DNA of 64,000 nucleotides, from the NCBI RefSeq assembly GCF_008153345.1, contig NZ_CP042818.1, forward strand, positions 1,674,001-1,738,000, in the 5' to 3' direction. Of the stretch, positions 42,229 to 51,380 are shown piece by piece. A program made the translations under genes and the position numbers. Numbering within the stretch: position 1 is the stretch's first letter; every line of letters starts with the position of its first letter. The notes under the pieces were generated by a model. It worked only from the letters and a program-made list of their open reading frames with translations. It searched no databases and had not been told where the DNA came from. The DNA comes from Treponema phagedenis. GTDB lineage: Bacteria > Spirochaetota > Spirochaetia > Treponematales > Treponemataceae.

Positions 42229-43566
42229 ATGACTATTACAGATACAATGTTGAAGACTTTTCAGGATCAATTTGATTCAAATCCGGTCAACGAAGCGATT
42301 GCCTGTGCAGTCGGCAGGGTAGGACTGGAAGATGCCTGTTTTAATAATGAGGTGCGGGCGCTGCATAATCATTATTTTTCTGATGAAACTGCGCGCGGCG
42401 AAATTACTAATCAAAAAATGAGCGGAAGATGTTGGATGTTTGCATCGCTGAATGCGGCACGAGTTTTAACGATGAAAAAGCTCAATATTGAAACAATTGA
42501 ATTTTCGCAAAACTATACGCTCTTTTGGGATAAGCTTGAAAAAGCAAATTATTTTTTGGAAAGTATTTTGGAGACATTGGATGAGCCCTTGAACGGAAGG
42601 CTTGTGGCGCATCTTTTGCAAAATCCGATGCAGGACGGCGGGCAGTGGGATATGTTTTCAGGTTTGCTTGCAAAGTACGGGGTTGTGCCGAAAGATGTGA
42701 TGCCCGAAACGTTTCATTCGTCAAATACGCGGACGCTTGTGCCTTTTTTAACACGATGCTTGCGCAAGTATGCGCAGGTTTTGCGCAGTGCGCATCAGGA
42801 AGGAAAGGGCTTAGATGCGTTACGCGGGATCAAAGAGGAATGTTTATCAAATATTTATGCAATATTGGTAAAGGCGCTCGGCAAACCGCCGCAGAGCTTT
42901 GATTTTATGTATCGGGATAAAGATAAGGTTTTTCATAAAATTGAGAATATCACGCCGCAGCAGTTTTTTAAGGAGTATATCGGTTGGAATCTTGATGAAA
43001 AAATAAGTTTGATTAATGCTCCTACAAAGGATAAGCCCTACGGGCATGCTTATACGGTGCGATTCCTCGGAACCGTAAAAGAAGCTAAACCTATTCATTA
43101 TATCAATGTGCCGATTGAGGTGCTGAAGTCCGCCGCTCAAAAGTCCATACAGGAAGGTATTCCGGTTTGGTTCGGCTGTGATATGGGACAGATGGTTGCG
43201 CGGAAAGACGGCATTATGGATTTAGAGGTGTTTAACTATAATGCGGTTCGCGGTTTTTTACCCGAGTTTGATAAGGCTCAGCGGCTTGACTACGGAGAAA
43301 GCCTTTTAACGCATGCAATGGTATTAACCGGTTTTGACAAAGGCTCCGATGATACGGTGCTCAAATGGCAGGTTGAAAACTCTTGGGGAGATGAAAGCGG
43401 AAAAAAAGGTATGTTCTCGATGAGCAATGCGTGGTTTGACGAATACGTGTACCAGATTATGATCGACAAAAAATTTGTAGCCCAAGAATGGCTTGCCGCC
43501 TTGGATAAACCGCTTATTGAATTAGAGCCATGGGATCCGATGGGTGCCCTTGCCATGATGCAGTAA
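42229..43566 (+). CDS. pepC: Aminopeptidase C (bleomycin hydrolase family, C1B)
   Basis: A 445-residue cytosolic cysteine aminopeptidase, normally a hexamer that trims peptides for amino acid supply. Active-site residues are all visible: ITNQKMSGRCWMFASLNAAR near residue 65 (Gln and catalytic Cys), SLLTHAMVLTGF near 365 (His) and KWQVENSWGDESGKKG near 385 (Asn). Length matches PepC and bleomycin hydrolase. The start is ATG behind AGAGGTACGGT. Single gene, followed by a long repeat cluster. For an organism with limited amino acid biosynthesis this fits a peptide-scavenging lifestyle. Confidence 0.93.
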   Translation: MTITDTMLKTFQDQFDSNPVNEAIACAVGRVGLEDACFNNEVRALHNHYFSDETARGEITNQKMSGRCWMFASLNAARVLTMKKLNIETIEFSQNYTLFWDKLEKANYFLESILETLDEPLNGRLVAHLLQNPMQDGGQWDMFSGLLAKYGVVPKDVMPETFHSSNTRTLVPFLTRCLRKYAQVLRSAHQEGKGLDALRGIKEECLSNIYAILVKALGKPPQSFDFMYRDKDKVFHKIENITPQQFFKEYIGWNLDEKISLINAPTKDKPYGHAYTVRFLGTVKEAKPIHYINVPIEVLKSAAQKSIQEGIPVWFGCDMGQMVARKDGIMDLEVFNYNAVRGFLPEFDKAQRLDYGESLLTHAMVLTGFDKGSDDTVLKWQVENSWGDESGKKGMFSMSNAWFDEYVYQIMIDKKFVAQEWLAALDKPLIELEPWDPMGALAMMQ

Positions 43567-43609
43567 AATTTGCTTTGCAGTTTTTGAAGAAAAGATGGCA
43601 AAAATTTGT

Positions 43610-44246
43610 TTTGACATCCGTGTCAAAAACTAATCCCTGAGGTTTGAAAACTCCTATCATAGAAAGAGTCAGACACAACAGTTTAGTTTTTAACGTCCAT
43701 GTCAAAAACTAAACCACGAGTTTTAAAAGCACTTGGAAAAGGTTTGTGCTTTTAAAACATCATTTCTGTTTGGAACCACTGCCATCCGTGGCGGTTCTGA
43801 GTTTTTGACATCCTTGTCAAAACCAAACCTTGCGAGTTTTAAAGCTTTGTAATCTGTCCTGCTTTAAAACGTCGCTGCTGCGTGGAACCACCGCCGTCCG
43901 TGGCGGTTCTGAGTTTTGCGTCCATGTCAAAACCAAACCTGCGATGTTTTAAAGCTTTGCAATCTGTCTTGCTTTAAAACATCGCTGCTGTTTGGAACCA
44001 CGGGCGTCCATGCCCGTTCTGACTCTGCCGTCCGTCGCAGTACTGAATGTAATTTTGGTGTTCTTGCTTACAGTGGCTGCGAGTTTAAAAGCTTCAATTT
44101 TATAATTTACTGTTGATGCTTTAAAACATCGTTTGGAATTTGGCAACGGTGGGTAATTTACCATAGAAATGCTTAAATCCGCAGTCTCTTATTGTTGATA
44201 CTCCGATTTTTATAACAGGAAGTTAATTACAAAACGTTATACTAGA
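43610..44246. repeat. Largest dispersed repeat cluster, tandem hairpin modules
   Basis: Alternating modules: TTTTGAC(GTCC/ATCC)..GTCAAAA hairpins, GTTTTAAAGC...GCTTTAAAAC pairs at about 43720-43765, 43838-43870 and 43944-43983, and GAACCACCGCC/GGCGGTTC hairpins at about 43780, 43886 and 43998 (the last as GGGC/GCCC). It closes with the standard end TAACAGGAAGTTAATTAC and AAAACGTTATACTAG. The arrangement shows amplification of one basic unit of about 110 bases. Confidence 0.75.
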
Positions 44247-44273
44247 CTGGACCGCACTCGAGTATGAAAACAG

Positions 44274-44318
44274 AAAACCGGCTCAACGGAATAAATGATT
44301 TTCCAGATGAGCCGGTTA
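44274..44318. terminator. Long-loop terminator between repeat cluster and OMP gene
   Basis: AACCGGCTCA and TGAGCCGGTT form a perfect 10-bp stem around a 24-base loop. It is 57 bases beyond the stop of the minus-strand outer-membrane-like gene. On that strand the stem is followed by TTCTGTTTTC, a modest T stretch. Confidence 0.6.
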
Positions 44319-44374
44319 GTATGTATCATAGCGCTCTGCTAAACCGATTTTCGTTTTTTAAGCGCGAGGGTAGC

Positions 44375-45115
44375 TTAGAATTTTACCGATAAGCCTAACT
44401 TTGCATTAAAGCTGTTGGTAAACACATCGCTTACTTTCACTTTTTCGTTTTTGTCGGGCTTTATTTCTATCTCTCCCCATGAAATTTTTTTGCTATTTGC
44501 AAGGGTTAGGAAATATATAGTATCTGCAAGCCCCGCATAAATACCGACATTTTTTGTGAAATAGTAATGTGCAAGAATATTCGCACCGAGTCCCATCATG
44601 GCATTGGTATTGGTATACTTAACTTGTCCGAAGTCCAGTTTACCAATTTTACCAAAATTAAGAGCTCGTTCAGTTCTTACAACATTCACACCCAGTCCGC
44701 CGCCTACATAAAGGTTAAAAGGTGAGGTATTAAAAAAATTATAACCGGCACCTATTTGACCGTCCATAATAAAGGCACCTTTTTCTAATATTCGCTTTTT
44801 GTTTTCTTCTTCAAATGCACTTTCCCAAGTTTTTGTAGGAAATGCAAACTGCACAAACCCATAGACAATGTTTCCGTGAATATCAACAGCAAAAGCGGGC
44901 GCGTTCATTTTAACGCTGCTGCCGGCATTTATTTTTTCTTTTAAGGCTTTACCTGCTTCTGAGAGAGTCTCGCCAGCTGCTTCCCAATTGGTTTCACCCT
45001 TTTCTTTGGCACGCGAATACACATTGGTAAAAGCCGGTCCAACAGAAATTGAAACTTCCGCAGCAAGCAAACTTGCGCAAAAAAGCGCACTTGTAATTAA
45101 TAAAATCTTTTTCAT
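44375..45115 (-). CDS. Outer-membrane beta-barrel-like protein (DUF2715-like)
   Basis: A 246-residue exported protein. MKKILLITSALFCASLLAAEV is a signal peptide cleaved after about residue 19. The mature part alternates short amphipathic strands (DIHGNIVYGFVQFAF, FIMDGQIGAGYNFF, FNLYVGGGLGVNVV, NILAHYYFTKNVGIYAGLADTIYFL) and ends in FNAKLGLSVKF, a C-terminal Phe as required for barrel insertion. This fits an eight-stranded barrel of the treponemal DUF2715 / OmpW-like type; the family call is from memory. ATG behind AGGAGG. Monocistronic with a terminator. Probable surface protein or small pore; ligand unknown. Confidence 0.8.
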   Translation of the reverse strand: MKKILLITSALFCASLLAAEVSISVGPAFTNVYSRAKEKGETNWEAAGETLSEAGKALKEKINAGSSVKMNAPAFAVDIHGNIVYGFVQFAFPTKTWESAFEEENKKRILEKGAFIMDGQIGAGYNFFNTSPFNLYVGGGLGVNVVRTERALNFGKIGKLDFGQVKYTNTNAMMGLGANILAHYYFTKNVGIYAGLADTIYFLTLANSKKISWGEIEIKPDKNEKVKVSDVFTNSFNAKLGLSVKF

Positions 45116-45263
45116 CGAAGAACCTCCTTAGTATTACATACTAGCTTCTGCAAGGGAAACAGTGGATATCGGACGATGTTACAGTTTTTATTAAAACAAA
45201 ATATTTGATTTAATACGAAAGAGAACTTGAGGTTTTTTCATTAAAAGGGTAACATAGGGGACT

Positions 45264-46145
45264 ATGAACCTTTTACCTAAATATCCTGTTTTTGAGCCGA
45301 TTTCGTTAGAAATGATGGAAGAAATAACGCCTCATTTAGTGGTACTTCCCGATGGTATTTCCGAATTCACTTTTGTAGGTTTGTACTTATTCAGAAATAC
45401 CTATGCATACAAGGTTTCTCAAAAAGATGATCTTATTATTATTTCAGGTTCACAAGATGGTAAAACTTTTTTCATTACTCCATGTTGTTCCGGCAGCTCT
45501 GAATTAATTTCAGAGCTTTTTCAAACACATGATTATTGGAAGCTTATTTCCGAGAGTTTTATACAAAACAATCCGCAAATTTTTACACATTTAAATTTTG
45601 AATTGCGTGAAGACAGAGATAACTTTGATTACATATATTTACGTACCGACTTGGCAACTCTTTCCGGTAAGAAATTTCACAAAAAAAAGAATCATGTTAA
45701 TGCGTTTCAGCTTGCATATCCCGAGTTTGAATTGAGAGCGCTTACCTCCGACACAAAAAAAGATGCTATTGAGGTTCTTGATTATTGGGCATCCAAACAA
45801 GAAAACCCTGAAAAAACGGATTATTATGCGGCAAAAGAGGCTTTAGAACTTCTGGAACATTTTAAGATGAAAGGTAGTGTTTTATATGTAAAAAATACAC
45901 CTATTGCCTGGTGCTTAGCAGAGCCGATTGCTTCAGGTAAAATGGTTGCTGTTCATTTTGAAAAAGCTCGCACGGATTTTCGAGGTGCGTATCAATATAT
46001 TAACTATGCTTTTGCGCAGTCTTTATCTGAAAATTTTGAGTTTATTAATCGAGAGCAGGATCTTGGGGATGAGGGAATGCGCCAAGCAAAAATGTCATAT
46101 CGTCCTTGCGGGTTTGTAAAAAAATATAAGATTGAAAAAAGGTAG
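45264..46145 (+). CDS. DUF2156-domain protein (GNAT-like fold)
   Basis: A 293-residue cytosolic protein matching the DUF2156 family, related to the C-terminal domain of lysyl-phosphatidylglycerol synthase and to GNAT acyltransferases. Recognisable are LFRNTYAYKVSQKDDLIIISG near residue 45, YIYLRTDLATLSGKKFHKKKNHVNAF near 125 and FINREQDLGDEGMRQAKMSYRPCGFVKKY at the C-terminus, which is the family signature. It starts MNLLPKYPVF after TAGGGGAC, and ends 3 bases before the threonine-synthase-like gene, so the two are co-translated. Substrate unknown; acyl or aminoacyl transfer is plausible from the fold only. Confidence 0.85.
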   Translation: MNLLPKYPVFEPISLEMMEEITPHLVVLPDGISEFTFVGLYLFRNTYAYKVSQKDDLIIISGSQDGKTFFITPCCSGSSELISELFQTHDYWKLISESFIQNNPQIFTHLNFELREDRDNFDYIYLRTDLATLSGKKFHKKKNHVNAFQLAYPEFELRALTSDTKKDAIEVLDYWASKQENPEKTDYYAAKEALELLEHFKMKGSVLYVKNTPIAWCLAEPIASGKMVAVHFEKARTDFRGAYQYINYAFAQSLSENFEFINREQDLGDEGMRQAKMSYRPCGFVKKYKIEKR

Positions 46146-46148
46146 AAG

Positions 46149-47462
46149 ATGAAACTGGTTAGTACAAGAAATACGAATAACAAGGTTTCTTTTCTTCAGG
46201 CACTGTTGTCCTGTATGCCTGAAGACGGCGGCTTGTATGTTCCTTATGAAGAGCAGGATTTACGCTCTTGGATATTGCATTTGGATGAAAACTCTTCTTT
46301 CAGCAATGTAGCCGGCAGTTTAACCGCGGCGCTGCTAAAAGAAGAACTGAGCCCTGCGGTATCTGAAAGAATTGCGGATTCCGCTTTTAAGGATTACGCT
46401 CCTCGATTACGCCAGCTTGATGACGGGTTGTTCCAACTTGAGCTTTTTCACGGGCCTACCGGTTCTCATCGAGATTTTGGGCTTTTATGGCTGGCATCCA
46501 CACTTGAACATGTTTTAACCATGCAGGGAAAAACAGCTACCGTTTTGACTCCCAGCATGGGAAAGGGAGGAAGAAGCGTTGCCGCCGCCTTCGGAAATAA
46601 AAAAAGGCTGAAAGCTATTGTCATTTATCCGCGCGGTTATGCAAAAGGATATGATGAAAAATTTACAATGCAGAAAGGAGGTTCAATCTATCCGGTAGAA
46701 ATGGATGGCAGTTATGCGGAAATAGAAAGACTGGTTCGGGAAGTATATCAGGATAGGGAGTTAGTTTCAAAGTATAATTTAACACTTGCAAACACAATAA
46801 ATATCGGCAGGATTATTCCGCAAACGTTTTTTTATCCTTTTGCTTTTACGCGGATAAAAAAACGTTCATCCGGTAATATATATTACGCAATCCCGTCAGG
46901 TAATTACGGAAATATTACAGCCGGATTGTATGCATGGAAATTTCGGCTGCCGGTAAGCGGATTTATTACCGATGCAACGGCCTCACTTACATCTGATGTA
47001 CACGGTTTTTGTGTATGTTTGGATTCTATGATACCGCTTGCTGAAAGAGGCCCTGCAGATCCCGCAACTCCCTCAAATATTGAAAGACTTGAACAAGTTT
47101 TTTCTATAAGTCCCGCTTTAATGCGCAGCTTTTTGTTTCCTGTTCATGTAAATCATGAACGAATAAACGAAATTATTGGCACAGTTTATCATAAATATGG
47201 TATAATGTTTGATAGCCAAACAGCAACGGTGTATGAGGCGGCTTTAAAAAGCAATAGAATTTCACAAAAAGGAGCGGAAACGTTAGTGCTTATTTCTAAA
47301 GATCATCCCGCTTTTGAAAGTGAACGATTGCGGGCTGCTTGCGGAGAAGCGCCCATCATACCCGAACGACTTAAAAATATGGATGTCCCGATAAAAGACG
47401 TGCATTTAATTAACGGTAAGAAAGAAGAAATTCTTCAAATACTACAAACTATTACGGAATGA
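46149..47462 (+). CDS. Threonine-synthase homologue lacking the PLP lysine
   Basis: A 437-residue member of the fold-type II PLP enzymes, aligned by eye with ThrC: N-terminal MKLVSTRNTNNKVSFLQALLSCMPEDGGLYVP, ELFHGPTG..RDFG near 98-111, TPSMGKGGRSVAAAFGNKKRLKAIVIYP, IPSGNYGNITAGLYAWK (phosphate-binding loop) and SPALMRSFLF. In active ThrC the motif is FHGPTLAFKDFG, where Lys forms the Schiff base with PLP; here that position is Arg108 and the preceding residues are changed (GSH). It may be a non-PLP or pseudoenzyme paralogue with regulatory or binding function, or use another mechanism. Follows a DUF2156 gene by 3 bases. Calling it threonine synthase in function would be unsafe. Confidence 0.85.
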   Translation: MKLVSTRNTNNKVSFLQALLSCMPEDGGLYVPYEEQDLRSWILHLDENSSFSNVAGSLTAALLKEELSPAVSERIADSAFKDYAPRLRQLDDGLFQLELFHGPTGSHRDFGLLWLASTLEHVLTMQGKTATVLTPSMGKGGRSVAAAFGNKKRLKAIVIYPRGYAKGYDEKFTMQKGGSIYPVEMDGSYAEIERLVREVYQDRELVSKYNLTLANTINIGRIIPQTFFYPFAFTRIKKRSSGNIYYAIPSGNYGNITAGLYAWKFRLPVSGFITDATASLTSDVHGFCVCLDSMIPLAERGPADPATPSNIERLEQVFSISPALMRSFLFPVHVNHERINEIIGTVYHKYGIMFDSQTATVYEAALKSNRISQKGAETLVLISKDHPAFESERLRAACGEAPIIPERLKNMDVPIKDVHLINGKKEEILQILQTITE

Positions 47463-47470
47463 GGTGAATC

Positions 47471-47605
47471 ATGGCTTATAAATTGAATGGAGCAAAATTT
47501 CCCACGCTTGAAGAGCTTGTTGAGGCTCTCTATCCGTTATATGCGGATAAAATGAGTGAAGAAGAGTTTAAAAAATATGCGGAAGAAAACGCCGAACAAA
47601 GCTGA
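47471..47605 (+). CDS. 44-residue acidic protein behind the ThrC-like gene
   Basis: ATG behind GAGGTG, nine bases after the previous stop, encodes MAYKLNGAKFPTLEELVEAL and continues with LYPLYADKMSEEEFKKYAEEN, ending in EQS. Good ribosome-binding site, operon position and a regular amphipathic helix pattern with many Glu/Lys support a real small gene. No family recognised. It could be a small partner of the preceding protein. Confidence 0.65.
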   Translation: MAYKLNGAKFPTLEELVEALYPLYADKMSEEEFKKYAEENAEQS

Positions 47606-47623
47606 ATTTTGCTTGCTAAACTA

Positions 47624-47667
47624 AACAGAAAAACTGCCAATATGATATTCGGCAGTTTTCCTGTTTT
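47624..47667. terminator. Bidirectional terminator between convergent operons
   Basis: AACAGAAAAACTGCC pairs with GGCAGTTTTCCTGTT over a 12-base loop, with A and T runs on the two sides. It ends the DUF2156 operon on the plus strand and the GH13 gene on the minus strand. Confidence 0.85.
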
Positions 47668-47693
47668 TCCCTATGTGTTTTTTATTTGTTTTT

Positions 47694-50600
47694 TTACCGA
47701 TTCTTGCTTTGCAGGCTCCGTTTTTTTGGTGCAGGAAATAATTCAAGAAAGTCTTCAGTCTTATACTTTGATTTAGCTAAAGCCTCTTCAATCTTTTTAC
47801 CTGCTGAATAAATACGGTTTATTTCTTGTTCTGTAACTTTTTTATCCGATTCGGATAAAGACAATATTCTTTTAATTCCCAGTATACTGAAAAACTTTTC
47901 CGCTCGTTCTTTATGGAACCAACTTATGCCGTCCCAGTTGTGTAAGCCGAGTAAGCTTTGCGTTTCTTTATCGGAAAAAGCCGAGTGTATCAGCTCCCCG
48001 AGTAAATCATCGGTATCGCTTATTCTTGCATTGAGCGGCAATAAACTTGCTTTCATCAGCTCTAAGGTTTCTAACGATATATCCGTGCTAAAACCGTATT
48101 CACTAAGTATTTCTTGAATCTTGTCATCAAGGCGCCAAAGATTTATTAATTCTTTACCTTTGGCTTCTTTTTGCATAACTTGCATGATATCGGCAATAGT
48201 ATAAAATACAAGCCCGCCGGCAAATGCTAAAAGAGAGTTTTCCGTTTCAATGATGCTGGACATTTTTTCACTGAAAAATTCTTTTTGCACTTTTGTAAAT
48301 CGTATTTTTGTCGGGAATCGTTTTTCTGCCAATAAAAGAAAATAATGCAAGCGCTGCTTAAATATATCCCATACAAGTGCAACATCAAAACCTTTTTCTA
48401 CACTGATTTCCGGATCTATAGTTTGTACATATTCGTTAATAAACGGGATTGCCGCGGCAAGGAATGCTTCCATAGGAATTTGCAAACTTTCAATAAAATC
48501 CTGCAAAGCGGTATTTCGCTTGGCAACCGTCATTTTTGATGAAATCAAGGATTTTATTGCGTGAAAGAAGTCTTTTGTAATAAGTTTTTTAAGCGCTGCA
48601 TACAAATCTTTGTAATGGATATTATTTATTCCCATAGAAACATCGGCAATTCCCTTGCCTTCAAGCGAATCATAGAGCATGCGGTAATGCCCGTAAGCGT
48701 TATCTTGTACTTGGTGAATATCCAAAAATACTTGACATTGAAAACCGTCAAGCTGCGCAAAAAAACCTTGATCAATTAACTCACGGTTTGTTCTGATATA
48801 CCATAAACCTGAGCGCTGTTCTTTTAAGAGTGTGAAATAATCATTTTGATTTGTCAGACATAAACCTTCTGCAAGCTCTTTTTGTACAAGATACTTATTT
48901 CCGTTTGAATCTTTTGCCGCAAATGCAGCGGAAGTTTTTATCCACCCGGATGCTCGATCATATTTATTATTATATAAGATAAGAGAAACATCTTTTCCCG
49001 CATAATTTGACCACGCAAATACGTTTTCATTTACCCGACCGTCACTCCAAAAATCGTATAATAAGAAATGTTCAACGCCGGAAAACTGAGCACGCCGCTT
49101 CATCAGAGGGAAAATTTCTCTTCGGTGCCGTTCTACAAGTCCTTCATTGACCTTTTCATCGTAATACGCGCGCTGATACTCCATGCCGTATTTTTCTTCA
49201 AAACCCTCAATCTGTCCGTGTCCGAACATGGGAAGTCCCGGCATTGCAACCATCATAGTACAAACCCCGAAGTATTTATCTCCATTGCCAAATTGCGCAA
49301 CTGCGGTTTCTTCATCAGGATTATTCATAAAATTAACATACCGTTTTAATACTTCAGGATCAAACTCCATGGTATTCTTAATGGTTAACCGGTATTTTGC
49401 GTTATCTTCTTTTTTGAGCATGTTCATAAATGCAGAGTTATATACGCGATGCATACCGAGCGTTCTGACAAAATATCCTTCCATCATCCAAAAGGCTTCC
49501 GCCAGTAAAAGAGTATCAGGAATTTCATGGGCAATTCTATCCACTACTTCTCGCCAAAATTCTTCGGGGATTCGCTTTTCAAATTCTTCAATAGACATGG
49601 CATATTGAGACCTGCTTGCAATATCGCCGCCATGTCCCGGTTGAGGATACCAGAGCCTTCGAATATGCTTTTTTGCCAATACCATCGCAGCATCAAAACG
49701 GATAATTGGAAAATTGCGCGCTACATGCAGTATTTTTTGCATTACCTCTTCTCGTGCTTGAGGATTTAAAAAATCTATTTGAGCGGTATCGTTCCAAGGT
49801 AGTCCGGTTCCGTCATTTCCGTGATAGATATAACGAACATCTCCGGTATAATGATCAACCCGCTTAAACACCACGGCACAGTCAGTTTTTGAATAATAGT
49901 GATTTTCAAGATAAATACCGACCCTTCCGTCATGAGAGAGGTTTTCGCCATCATAATTATATCCCGGAAAAGGATTGTCTCGTCGCTGAATGAATAAATC
50001 AGGTTTTTCTACCACCCACCGAGAATCAAGCCCTGTGTGATTAGGTACCATATCGGCTGCAAGCTTAACTCCGCGTTGCCAAGCTCTGTCCCGTAAATTC
50101 TCCAGCGCTTGCCAACCGCCCAGACTTTCTGCAATTTCATAATCGTCAAGGCTGTATGCACTGGAAGCCGCTTCAGGATTTCCGCATATCTGCTTAATGC
50201 GAGCGCTTGCAGGAGAACGCTCCCAGATTCCGATAAGCCAGAGTGCATTAAAGCCCGCTTTCGCTAAAAATTCAATTTCCTCATTTGGGATTTGGTCAAG
50301 CCGACTGATATCTCTTTGATATTTTTTGCTTAGCTGATCAAGCCATACCAAAGTACTTTTTGCAATCATAATGACATTCGGCATCCATTCTTGATCGGGA
50401 CTAAAGCGCTCATATTCTTTACTAAGATTTTCAAATCTGTATGCTTCCATGTCGGGACTTCCGCCACCGATGCCGCCTTGCCAGCCTGCTTTTTCTTCTT
50501 CAGCAATAAGATCTATTCCCTGTAAAAGCAGTTTAAGCCAATCGCCGAGTAGTTCCGCCCAATGGTTTTTGATATACTCAAGCTGACCGCGCAGACTATA

Positions 50601-51287
50601 CGGGGCATATTCTACCGGAGTTTTTAATAATGAGATAAGATCCTTTTGCTCGGGACCAAAAGGCGGGTTTGCAGCTGACCATTGTTTAAATGCTTTCCAG
50701 AATATCTTATAACCTTTATGCTTTGCCAATTTTTTATCGTTAAAAAGAGGAAAGAAAGGGGCGCATGCAGGATTTTCATTTGCAAGTTTAAGCAAAAGGA
50801 GCTCTTCCAATGCGAGATATTTATTATCGATGCCGGATGCCGGATCTTTTTGCGCCAACCATTCTTGAACGGTGGTCTGTTCATGGTAGACTGCTTGCGG
50901 AGGAAACTCCGTGCAAAAAGATTCCAATAAACTATCCAGGCTCGGCTTTTTATCTTTTTCCAGGGCTTGTTGAATAAAGACATAGGCATCGATAAAGAAA
51001 GTTTCTTTTTTATCATGCCGATAAAGCCTACAAACATAATGGAAAATCTCGTCAATTAGCCCCATTGCATTGAGTAAACCGGACTTCAAGTACCGGCTGT
51101 CATCCACCGGCAAACCGAAACCTCCGTTTTTTAGCGTCTCATTATATATATGCACAAAATTATGCAGATCGGAGATTTTTCGTAAAAATACATTACCAGT
51201 AGATGCGAAGATACTTTTATCAAAATTACATTTTTTACGTACTTCTTTTGCAATATGAAATTCCATAAATTGATAAAAACTATTCAT
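47694..51287 (-). CDS. Large GH13 alpha-amylase-family protein, 1197 residues
   Basis: A very long protein with a GH13 (beta/alpha)8 catalytic part at about 320-850. Conserved region I is KLAADMVPNHTG (about 408-419), region II FPIIRFDAAMVL with the nucleophile Asp (about 532), region III TLLLAEAFWMMEG with the acid/base Glu (about 598), and region IV AQFGNGDK with the third Asp (about 670). The active site therefore looks complete. The first ~300 residues and the last ~350 are mainly helical, without any carbohydrate-binding module I recognise. No signal peptide, so it is cytosolic, perhaps acting on glycogen-like or malto-oligosaccharide stores. Single gene with its own terminator. Exact specificity unknown. 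Confidence 0.85.
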   Translation of the reverse strand: MNSFYQFMEFHIAKEVRKKCNFDKSIFASTGNVFLRKISDLHNFVHIYNETLKNGGFGLPVDDSRYLKSGLLNAMGLIDEIFHYVCRLYRHDKKETFFIDAYVFIQQALEKDKKPSLDSLLESFCTEFPPQAVYHEQTTVQEWLAQKDPASGIDNKYLALEELLLLKLANENPACAPFFPLFNDKKLAKHKGYKIFWKAFKQWSAANPPFGPEQKDLISLLKTPVEYAPYSLRGQLEYIKNHWAELLGDWLKLLLQGIDLIAEEEKAGWQGGIGGGSPDMEAYRFENLSKEYERFSPDQEWMPNVIMIAKSTLVWLDQLSKKYQRDISRLDQIPNEEIEFLAKAGFNALWLIGIWERSPASARIKQICGNPEAASSAYSLDDYEIAESLGGWQALENLRDRAWQRGVKLAADMVPNHTGLDSRWVVEKPDLFIQRRDNPFPGYNYDGENLSHDGRVGIYLENHYYSKTDCAVVFKRVDHYTGDVRYIYHGNDGTGLPWNDTAQIDFLNPQAREEVMQKILHVARNFPIIRFDAAMVLAKKHIRRLWYPQPGHGGDIASRSQYAMSIEEFEKRIPEEFWREVVDRIAHEIPDTLLLAEAFWMMEGYFVRTLGMHRVYNSAFMNMLKKEDNAKYRLTIKNTMEFDPEVLKRYVNFMNNPDEETAVAQFGNGDKYFGVCTMMVAMPGLPMFGHGQIEGFEEKYGMEYQRAYYDEKVNEGLVERHRREIFPLMKRRAQFSGVEHFLLYDFWSDGRVNENVFAWSNYAGKDVSLILYNNKYDRASGWIKTSAAFAAKDSNGNKYLVQKELAEGLCLTNQNDYFTLLKEQRSGLWYIRTNRELIDQGFFAQLDGFQCQVFLDIHQVQDNAYGHYRMLYDSLEGKGIADVSMGINNIHYKDLYAALKKLITKDFFHAIKSLISSKMTVAKRNTALQDFIESLQIPMEAFLAAAIPFINEYVQTIDPEISVEKGFDVALVWDIFKQRLHYFLLLAEKRFPTKIRFTKVQKEFFSEKMSSIIETENSLLAFAGGLVFYTIADIMQVMQKEAKGKELINLWRLDDKIQEILSEYGFSTDISLETLELMKASLLPLNARISDTDDLLGELIHSAFSDKETQSLLGLHNWDGISWFHKERAEKFFSILGIKRILSLSESDKKVTEQEINRIYSAGKKIEEALAKSKYKTEDFLELFPAPKKRSLQSKNR

Positions 51288-51380
51288 CTTCGCCTCCTAT
51301 AGCTCATTAATGTAATTATATCGTACAATCGGTAAAAAAGAAAGGCAAAGAATGGAAATATTTTATAGTGAGAAAAATGT

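Noticed and set aside
43720-43990. GTTTTAAAGC/GCTTTAAAAC hairpins as ordinary terminators of pepC
   Set aside because: The same modules recur at many loci far from gene ends, in both orientations and without consistent T runs, so they belong to a repeat family. Some may still terminate transcripts by chance.
46149-47462. Calling this gene thrC with confidence
   Set aside because: The Schiff-base lysine is replaced by arginine, so threonine synthase activity cannot be assumed.
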